A stretch of DNA of 28,099 nt. It comes from Bdellovibrionales bacterium (GTDB lineage: Bacteria; Bdellovibrionota; UBA2428). Under the pieces are notes generated by a model. It was not told the DNA's origin. It was given only the letters and a program-made list of their open reading frames with translations, and made no database searches. Positions within the stretch are counted from its first letter, which is position 1; each line of letters begins with the position of its first letter. Where the stretch lies: the NCBI GenBank assembly GCA_018266335.1, contig JAFEAR010000152.1, positions 1 to 28,099 on the forward strand. Direction: 5' to 3'. This document shows positions 22,425-28,099 of the stretch, piece after piece. A program made the position numbers and the translations under genes.

Positions 22425-23678
22425 ATGCGTCGTCGCGTCGTCGTTACGGGTCTCGGCCTGACCTCGCCCCTGGGCAACGATCTCGAAACTTTCGGGACCC
22501 GTATGTTCGCGGGCGAATCGGGCGTGCGCGACATCCGGGGTACGATTGCGGCCAAAAATTTTCCGGTGCCCTACGCCGCCCCCGTAGATACGGATGCCCT
22601 CAGCGTGCCCGAAGTGATGCGCGGATTGCCACCCGCTAGTCTTTCGCGTTACTGGACGATGGCCGTGGTGGCCACCGAGCAGGCGCTCCACAACACTCCT
22701 GCGACGCTGCCAATCGACGCCCTCATTTACGGCACCGCCGAAGCACTCGCCATTGAGCTGGTTACCGAAACGGCCGAGATGTTACGCCGCACGAAGAGCC
22801 TCAATGGCTTCGACTGGAAAAACGCGCAGACCGAAGCCTCGCTTTTGTTCATCAACGAAATGCTCGTGCAGCGCGGGTTTAAATCGCTCGAACCTCGCCA
22901 CCTCATTGCCATCAACAGCGCCTGCGCCAGCGGCAACCAGGCCATCGGCGTGGCCGTGCAGCGCATTCGCTCCGGCGAGTGGGAGCGCTGTTTAGCCGGC
23001 GGCGTCGATGCCCGCAGCAACGTGGTGAGCCTCATGAACTTCCACATGCTGGGCGCGGTGACCACCGCGGATCTACCTGCGGCCGAAGCCAGCCGCCCCT
23101 TTGCTGCCGATCGCAGTGGCTTCGTGCGGGGCGAAGGCTCGGCCACGCTGCTGCTCGAGTCACTCGACGCCGCCCTCGCCCGCGGCGCCCCGATCTACGG
23201 CGAAATTGCCGGCTTCGCTAATACTTGCGATGCTTACCGACTCACCGACGGCCGCGAGGACGGCGTGTCCGTCGTTCGCGCCATGCGCGGCGCCATTGAA
23301 GACGCGCAGCTCACGCCCACCGACATCGACTACATCAACGCTCACGGAACCAGCACGCCGCTCAACGACCGCCTCGAAACTTTTGCCATTAAACAGCTCT
23401 TCGGCGAACGCGCTTACCAAATTCCCGTGAGCTCACTGAAATCACAAATCGGTCACTCCACCGTGGCCGCCGGCGCCGTCGAGGCCGTCGCTTGTCTGCT
23501 CATGCTGCGCGAACAAAAATTAGCGCCCACCATCAACTACCATGCGAAAGACCCCGAATGTGATTTGGACTACGTACCGAACGTGACCCGGCCCGCACGC
23601 GTGCGCACGATCCTCAGTAATAATTTTGGTTTTGGCGGACAGAATTCTTGTCTCGTGCTCAAGGAGTATCGCGCGTGA
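22425..23678 (+). CDS. Beta-ketoacyl-ACP synthase II-like (KS)
   Basis: 417-aa condensing enzyme of the FabF type. The complete catalytic set is present: C167 in NSACASGNQAIG, H307 in NAHGTSTPLND, K339 and H344 in SLKSQIGHSTVAAGA; the GFGGQNSCLVLKE C-terminus is standard. It would extend acyl-ACP with malonyl-ACP units. The upstream Cys-less subunit suggests it works as a KS/CLF heterodimer. Three bases follow the ACP stop; its own stop overlaps the next GTG. Substrate length cannot be read from sequence. Confidence 0.95.
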   Translation: MRRRVVVTGLGLTSPLGNDLETFGTRMFAGESGVRDIRGTIAAKNFPVPYAAPVDTDALSVPEVMRGLPPASLSRYWTMAVVATEQALHNTPATLPIDALIYGTAEALAIELVTETAEMLRRTKSLNGFDWKNAQTEASLLFINEMLVQRGFKSLEPRHLIAINSACASGNQAIGVAVQRIRSGEWERCLAGGVDARSNVVSLMNFHMLGAVTTADLPAAEASRPFAADRSGFVRGEGSATLLLESLDAALARGAPIYGEIAGFANTCDAYRLTDGREDGVSVVRAMRGAIEDAQLTPTDIDYINAHGTSTPLNDRLETFAIKQLFGERAYQIPVSSLKSQIGHSTVAAGAVEAVACLLMLREQKLAPTINYHAKDPECDLDYVPNVTRPARVRTILSNNFGFGGQNSCLVLKEYRA

Positions 23679-24451
23679 GTGCGGCCCGGCGACTCGCCCT
23701 CATTACCGGTGGTACCTCCGGCATTGGCCTAGGCGCGGCACGCGCGCTGCTTGCGGACTACGATTTGGCGCTGGGGTACGCGAGCAACACCGACAAGGCG
23801 CAAAGCGCCCTCGGCGAACTGCGGGCCGCTGCGCCGGCGGGATCCCGAGTAGAAATATATGCGCAGCCGCTCACTAACCACGCCGAAGCGCAAAGGCTCT
23901 ACGCCCAAGTCACTGCCGACTTCGGCCGGGCTCCCCTCGTGCTCGTCAATTCCGCCGGCCGCATTCTGGATGGCCTGTACATGGATCTTGATTTCACGGC
24001 GCACGCCCAAATTGTGAACGAGCATTTGCTCGTCAGCATGGCCCTCGCCCACCTCGCGCTGAAGGCCATGTACCGCGAGCGTTTTGGTCGCATCGTGAAT
24101 CTCAGTTCCATCAGCGCCACCTACGCCAAGCGGGGACAAGCTAACTACGCCGCCGCGAAGGCGGGCATCGAAGGATTCACGCGCACGCTCGCGCTCGAAG
24201 TCGCTCACCGGGGCGTCACGGTGAACGCCATTGCGCCCGGACTCATTGCCACGCCGATGACCGCGCAGATTCTCGAAAATTTTAAACAGGATCCCAAAGA
24301 AATTCGCCGCCGTATTCCCGCCGCCCGCGAAGGTTCGCCGCAAGAAGTGGGCGATCTGATTGCTTTTCTGTGCTCGGCTAAGGCCGGCTACATCACGGGG
24401 CAAACGGTCACCATCGACGGCGGCCGCTCGCTAGGAGACACCAGCTCATGA
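23675..24451 (+). CDS. SDR 3-ketoacyl-ACP reductase (FabG-like)
   Basis: 258-aa short-chain dehydrogenase. Nucleotide loop TGGTSGIG (11-18), NSAG (92-95), N115, S144/S145, and catalytic Y158-x3-K162 in NYAAAKAG mark an active FabG-type ketoreductase; ITGQTVTIDGGRSL is the typical C-terminus. Reduces 3-ketoacyl-ACP to 3-hydroxyacyl-ACP with NADPH. The GTG at 23675 overlaps the KS stop (GTGA); a longer frame upstream overlaps the KS and is not needed. It overlaps the next gene by ATGA. Confidence 0.92.
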   Translation: MSAARRLALITGGTSGIGLGAARALLADYDLALGYASNTDKAQSALGELRAAAPAGSRVEIYAQPLTNHAEAQRLYAQVTADFGRAPLVLVNSAGRILDGLYMDLDFTAHAQIVNEHLLVSMALAHLALKAMYRERFGRIVNLSSISATYAKRGQANYAAAKAGIEGFTRTLALEVAHRGVTVNAIAPGLIATPMTAQILENFKQDPKEIRRRIPAAREGSPQEVGDLIAFLCSAKAGYITGQTVTIDGGRSLGDTSS

Positions 24452-25209
24452 CACCCCAGCCCGATTTGTCCGGTAAATTTGCCGTCGTCACCGGCGGCAC
24501 CCGCGGCATCGGCCGCGCTATCAGCCTAAGCCTCGCAGCGCGCGGCGCACGCGTCGTGGCCCTCTATGCTCGAGACCGCGAGCATGCAGAAAAATTGGAA
24601 CTCGAAGCGCGTGAGCAGAAGCTAACGCTGACCACACTCAAGGGCGACCTCACCGACGACGAAAGTTTTAAAAAGGTGGTCGCCAGCCTTAAGGAAAGTT
24701 CCGCGCACGTAGACATTCTGGTGCATTCCGCGGCGAGCGGCGTGCACCGCGCCGCCATGGAGCTTTCTCCGCGCCACCTCAAATGGACCTTCGAAATCAA
24801 CGTCTTCGCGTTTCACAGTCTCATGCGCGAGCTCGTGCCCCTCATGCCCAGTGGCGCACGCGTCATTGGAATTACTTCCTCGGGTGGAACCCGCGTGATT
24901 CCCTTTTACGCCGCCGTCGGCGCCAGCAAGGGCGCGCTGGAGTCGTTGCTGCGCCATTACGCGAGCGAGCTAGCTCCGCGGGGAATTGCAGTGAACTGCG
25001 TGTGCCCCGGCATGGTGCTCACCGACGCCGTCGACGCCTTTCCCGACCGTGATGCCCGCATCGCTAAGGCTACGGGCGCCACACCCAGCGGCCGCCTCAC
25101 GAATCCCGAAGAAGTTGCCGAACTCGTCAGCTTCCTGAGCAGTCCGGCCGCCGCGCAGATCATCGGGCAAACCTTCACCATCGACGGCGGAAAAACTCTT
25201 TCGAGTTAA
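24448..25209 (+). CDS. FabL-like SDR, probable enoyl-ACP reductase
   Basis: 253-aa SDR with nucleotide loop TGGTRGIG (15-22). Its catalytic pair is Y154-x6-K161 (YAAVGASK), the enoyl-reductase spacing of FabI/FabL, not the YxxxK of ketoreductases. The stretch TSSGGTRVIPFYAAVGASKGAL, ELAPRGIAVNCVCPGMVLTDAVDAFP and TPSGRLTNPEEV closely follow B. subtilis FabL as I remember it. It would therefore reduce trans-2-enoyl-ACP to the saturated chain with NAD(P)H. Together with the neighbouring KR it gives a complete reductive cycle. ATGA overlap with the KR shows tight coupling. An atypical ketoreductase is the alternative. Confidence 0.85.
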   Translation: MTPQPDLSGKFAVVTGGTRGIGRAISLSLAARGARVVALYARDREHAEKLELEAREQKLTLTTLKGDLTDDESFKKVVASLKESSAHVDILVHSAASGVHRAAMELSPRHLKWTFEINVFAFHSLMRELVPLMPSGARVIGITSSGGTRVIPFYAAVGASKGALESLLRHYASELAPRGIAVNCVCPGMVLTDAVDAFPDRDARIAKATGATPSGRLTNPEEVAELVSFLSSPAAAQIIGQTFTIDGGKTLSS

Positions 25210-25215
25210 TTCATC

Positions 25216-26037
25216 ATGACCATCAAGGCAGACATTCTGGGCAACCCCCAACTCCCTCCCCTCGTGTGCCTGCACGGCATGCTGGGCGGCCCCGAAAACT
25301 TTAAGAACATGATGGGTGCTTGGGATAAGGAATTCTGCACGGTGCTCATCGACTTGCACCCGCAGAACCGCGAATCCGGCCTGGCCGATAGCGACAAGAG
25401 TTTATCGCGCGTGCACTACGACGATTCCGCCCGCGAGTTGCACGAATGCCTGACGCAGCTTTTCCCCGCGCGCCCCTTTTACTTTCTGGGGGTAAGCCTG
25501 GGCGGCAAAGTGGTGCTCGACTTCGCCATGAAGTATCCCGAACTCTACGCGGGCGGCGTGGTGACCGACGTAGGCCCCGGTTCGCTGCAGGGCTCGGGTT
25601 TGTACCAGTTCGTGGCCGAGGTTGTGCCTTCGCTCAATTTGAATCAGGACTGGAATAAAATTAAGCAGGAGTTCCGCAGCAAAATTTCCGAGAACGCCAT
25701 TCGCGTGTTCATTCAAACTCAGGTGATGTACTCGCACGAAACTCAGAGTGGAGTGTGGAAGCCAGCCGTCCGCGGACTTAATCGCCTGCTCACCAGCCAG
25801 AACATCGACAAGCAGTGGGACCAAGCCCATCGCCTGCGCGCGCTCACCATCGTGCTAAAGGCCACGCAATTTAGCGGCATCGAAGATAACGATTATGCGC
25901 GCATGCTCACCATGCCCGTGTTCAAACTAGAGGAAGTAACGGGGGCGTCGCACTTTATTCCGGTCACGCATCCGCAGGAGATTCAGCGCGCGGTCCTAGA
26001 ATTGAAGTCGCTAACGAAGTACCCGGCGGTTGGGTAA
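25216..26037 (+). CDS. Alpha/beta hydrolase, possible acyl thioesterase
   Basis: 273-aa alpha/beta-hydrolase. The oxyanion segment CLHGMLGGPENF (18-29), nucleophile elbow GVSLGG (S94), a cap region (about 120-205) and the catalytic His in GASHFIPVTHP (H246) are visible; the acid residue is less obvious. In this operon it could release the acyl chain from ACP (thioesterase) or act on the ester product. Six bases after the reductase and last gene of the operon. Its 3' end overlaps the convergent ligase by 74 bases. Confidence 0.85.
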   Translation: MTIKADILGNPQLPPLVCLHGMLGGPENFKNMMGAWDKEFCTVLIDLHPQNRESGLADSDKSLSRVHYDDSARELHECLTQLFPARPFYFLGVSLGGKVVLDFAMKYPELYAGGVVTDVGPGSLQGSGLYQFVAEVVPSLNLNQDWNKIKQEFRSKISENAIRVFIQTQVMYSHETQSGVWKPAVRGLNRLLTSQNIDKQWDQAHRLRALTIVLKATQFSGIEDNDYARMLTMPVFKLEEVTGASHFIPVTHPQEIQRAVLELKSLTKYPAVG

Positions 26038-27601
26038 AAAAGCGCATCCGGAATCGATCTGCGGGCACCGCGCCCCAGGTGCGCAGAGACTCGCGCTGCT
26101 CCCACAAATTTCGAAGCTCCGATAACTTCACTTTTCCATTCGCCGTGCGCGGAAAGCTCTCCAGCAAGAAGACGTCCTTGGGCAGCGAGTGGTGATCGCG
26201 CAGCTTTTTGCGCAAACCATTCTCTAAACGCGAGCAGAATTCATCCACGCTCGGTGCCGGCACACGCTCAAAGAACAAGGCCAAACGATTCTCACCCTGC
26301 GCATTCGCGAAGGCCAAACACTTGGCCGAGACAAACACGGGAAACAAAGTGCTCACGGCATCTTCGATTTCCTTAAGGGCGACTCGCTTTCCGCGAATCT
26401 TTACGACCCCGTCCGAACGGCCCACGATCACCAGTTGCCCGGAGCGATCCAGAAAGCCCATGTCCTTCGTGTCCAAAAAACCACGCTCATCGATGACCGG
26501 ACTTGCGCTCGCCTGGTCGTAACCCAACATCACATTAGGCCCGGCCACAAAAAGGTGCCCCATTTCATTGGGGGGAAGCGGCTGCCCGCGGTCATCGCGC
26601 ACCTCCAGGTGTTGCCCCGGCAGTAGATCGCCCGCGCCATCCGCAAAGAAACGCGGATCTTCGCTGCTAATCATCGAAACGCGAATACCCTCGGTTAAAC
26701 CGTAGCCCTTGTAGATAATGGCATTCGGAAACAACTCGCGCGCCATCTGCAAATGCTGCGAACGAATGAGTCCCCCTGCTAGCGTGACCTGCCGCACGCT
26801 CTCGGCCGCCGGCAAGCCCCGCTTTGCACGCTCGTCAAACCCAATGCGTACGAGCTCGGCCACCAAGGCAATGCACGTGGCATGACTCTCGCTAATACTG
26901 CGGAACAATCGGCCCAACCCGAAGGAAGGCTCAAAGAAAATCGACTTACCGCCGGCAAAGAAAACCGGCAGAAACTGCGTGTTGAGCGCCATCGTGTGCG
27001 AAATGGGCAACAAGACCCCCGCGACGGTTTCGGAGCTTAGCTGTTGCTGCGCAATGAGCACATCGGCCGTGTACAACAACGACTCACCCGACAGACACAC
27101 ACCCTTGGGCTCGCCCGAAGACCCGGAGGTGTACAGAATGACGGCCGTGCGGGCAGGCGGCAAAGGCGGCAACCGGCGGTGCAAAATGCGTCCCGAGGCA
27201 AAATCGCCCACCTCGGCGAAAGAATTCAAGCGCAGCGTAGGAAGTCCGCACTCCAAACGCGGATAACTTTCGTCGGAAACCACGAGCCCGTCGAGCTGAT
27301 AGAACTCCCACATTCTAAAACTGGATTCATCGGCGGAATCGTTCGTCAGCAGCACCGGAACCCGGCCCGACATCCAAATCGCAAAGAGCGCCAGCGCCTT
27401 GGCCGCGGAGTTAGGAAAAAGCACGCCCACCCGTGCGCCCGGACGCGACATTTCGCGAATGAGCGCCGCCAAGCGCGCGGATTTTTCAAGGATGTCGCCG
27501 CCCGTAAATTCCACGCAGTCATCCGCCAATAATGCGTGCGCGTGCCGGCGCTCGAGCACCTCGTGAATGCGCTGACTGAGGCTCGTTACGAAAGCGGCCA
27601 T
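25964..27601 (-). CDS. Acyl-AMP/acyl-CoA ligase (ANL superfamily)
   Basis: 545-aa adenylate-forming enzyme. P-loop YTSGSSGEPKGV (157-168), GYGLTEG (299-305), DTKD (377-380), GRSDGVVKIRGKRV (394-407) and the catalytic Lys490 in RTANGKVKL are all present. It activates a carboxylic acid with ATP, then likely makes a thioester with CoA or ACP. The Lys is followed by about 55 extra residues, the last ~23 encoded in DNA that overlaps the hydrolase on the other strand. It is four bases after an outer-membrane protein gene and converges on the fatty-acid operon, so it may activate the starter or the released product. Confidence 0.9.
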   Translation of the reverse strand: MAAFVTSLSQRIHEVLERRHAHALLADDCVEFTGGDILEKSARLAALIREMSRPGARVGVLFPNSAAKALALFAIWMSGRVPVLLTNDSADESSFRMWEFYQLDGLVVSDESYPRLECGLPTLRLNSFAEVGDFASGRILHRRLPPLPPARTAVILYTSGSSGEPKGVCLSGESLLYTADVLIAQQQLSSETVAGVLLPISHTMALNTQFLPVFFAGGKSIFFEPSFGLGRLFRSISESHATCIALVAELVRIGFDERAKRGLPAAESVRQVTLAGGLIRSQHLQMARELFPNAIIYKGYGLTEGIRVSMISSEDPRFFADGAGDLLPGQHLEVRDDRGQPLPPNEMGHLFVAGPNVMLGYDQASASPVIDERGFLDTKDMGFLDRSGQLVIVGRSDGVVKIRGKRVALKEIEDAVSTLFPVFVSAKCLAFANAQGENRLALFFERVPAPSVDEFCSRLENGLRKKLRDHHSLPKDVFLLESFPRTANGKVKLSELRNLWEQRESLRTWGAVPADRFRMRFFTQPPGTSLATSILGPRAESPADA

Positions 27602-27605
27602 AAAA

Positions 27606-28099
27606 TTAAAACCTAAACGAAATACCTGCTTGCCGAGTCAGAAACAAACTCGTGCGGTGCACGACGGCGAGATCCAGGAAAAACCCTAACTCGTCGTAGG
27701 GGAAGAATCGCAGCGAAGCTCCCCAGGTAAAGGCGAAATTACCCTTACTCGTGTCGACCGAGTCCTGAATCAGGGTTCCCCCTACGCGGGGCCCCGCCAT
27801 GAGCGAGCCCCGGGGCGGCATACGGAACATCCACTGTACGAGCATGGGCATTTCGGCAAAAGCACCGGAGGATCCTGACGAGGACTCGATCCTAGAGGAA
27901 TACAGAAATCCAGTGCCGATCTCAAGCTGATCTATTTTCCGTGCCATGAGTCCCTGCGAGAAAGGCACCCACCAAACCAGGAGTCCTCCTCCGAGGGCAT
28001 TAGGCGAAGACTCAAAGGAAGGCCCCAAGTCCACAATCCATGAACTGATCACACGTCGTTTACGCTGAAAAACCTCTTCCATTTCATCGAGTTCGAAGA
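27606..28099 (-). CDS. Outer-membrane beta-barrel protein, 5' end beyond window
   Basis: The frame is open to the right edge, so the signal peptide and N-terminus are missing; 163 codons are visible. The sequence alternates hydrophobic/aromatic residues in short strands with Gly-rich turns (ALGGGLLVWWVPF, LEIGTGFLYSSR, GAFAEMPMLVQWMFRM, LMAGPRVGG, FAFTWGASLRFFPY, LGFFLDLAVVHRTSLF) and ends in Phe (ISFRF), the outer-membrane insertion signature. This is a small transmembrane barrel of the OmpW/OmpA-like or 'porin family' type; no exact family is recognised. It is four bases upstream of the ligase and probably co-transcribed. ATG 28082 is internal to the gene in my reading. Confidence 0.75.
   Translation of the reverse strand, partial: FELDEMEEVFQRKRRVISSWIVDLGPSFESSPNALGGGLLVWWVPFSQGLMARKIDQLEIGTGFLYSSRIESSSGSSGAFAEMPMLVQWMFRMPPRGSLMAGPRVGGTLIQDSVDTSKGNFAFTWGASLRFFPYDELGFFLDLAVVHRTSLFLTRQAGISFRF

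Noticed and set aside
20342..27601. Calling the locus an aryl-polyene cluster
   Set aside because: KS/CLF-like, ACP, DH and KR fit, but an enoyl reductase is present and the second ACP, ammonia lyase, acyl/glycosyltransferase and exporter genes typical of APE clusters are absent in the window.

Overview
This is a GC-rich (about 60% by eye), gene-dense stretch of bacterial chromosome. There is no sign of plasmid, phage or insertion-sequence DNA, and no rRNA, tRNA or CRISPR array was found. The gene mix suggests a Gram-negative bacterium near the Bdellovibrionota/Oligoflexia or another former deltaproteobacterial group. The hints are an HNH protein of a type I associate with Bdellovibrio, FtsY with an N-terminal membrane anchor, RNase Y paired with YmdB next to proteobacterial-style zapA-fau, a lipoprotein M23 peptidase beside SurE, several small secreted proteins, and an outer-membrane barrel. 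This placement is inference; no marker gene settles it.

Left half (1-14206). The 3' end of an HNH nuclease gene is followed by a plus-strand run: ftsY, zapA, fau, rny, ymdB, tyrS (membrane targeting, division, folate, RNA turnover, translation). It meets a minus-strand run: secreted EEP nuclease, TPR protein, murJ, FKBP-type isomerase. A second minus-strand operon (small proline-rich membrane protein, surE, M23 lipoprotein) diverges from rnr (RNase R).

Middle (14207-20341). About 225 bases after rnr hold a perfect 24-bp palindrome and a 15-bp hairpin that covers the ribosome binding site of a small secreted protein. Then come rpoZ with an upstream membrane protein (minus), an SDR-like protein with trmB (plus), a 2Fe-2S ferredoxin (minus, apparently leaderless), a small Cys/His protein and miaB (plus), and a secreted protein of unknown function (minus).

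Right part (20342-28099). This is the most interesting region: a compact type II fatty-acid/polyketide-like locus. A phosphopantetheinyl transferase diverges from seven tightly coupled plus-strand genes: hot-dog dehydratase, half-length ketosynthase lacking the active-site Cys (chain-length-factor-like), ACP, complete ketosynthase, SDR ketoreductase (YxxxK), FabL-like SDR enoyl reductase (Yx6K), and alpha/beta hydrolase. A minus-strand outer-membrane protein and acyl-AMP/CoA ligase pair converges on them. Together they could build, reduce, release and activate a dedicated acyl chain. No acyltransferase (FabD) or FabH is present, so starter and malonyl supply would come from housekeeping enzymes.

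A recurring theme is start codons or ribosome binding sites placed in inverted repeats (fau, the 138-aa secreted protein, miaB, the PPTase), plus several promoters so close to the start codon that the transcripts would be leaderless or nearly so.
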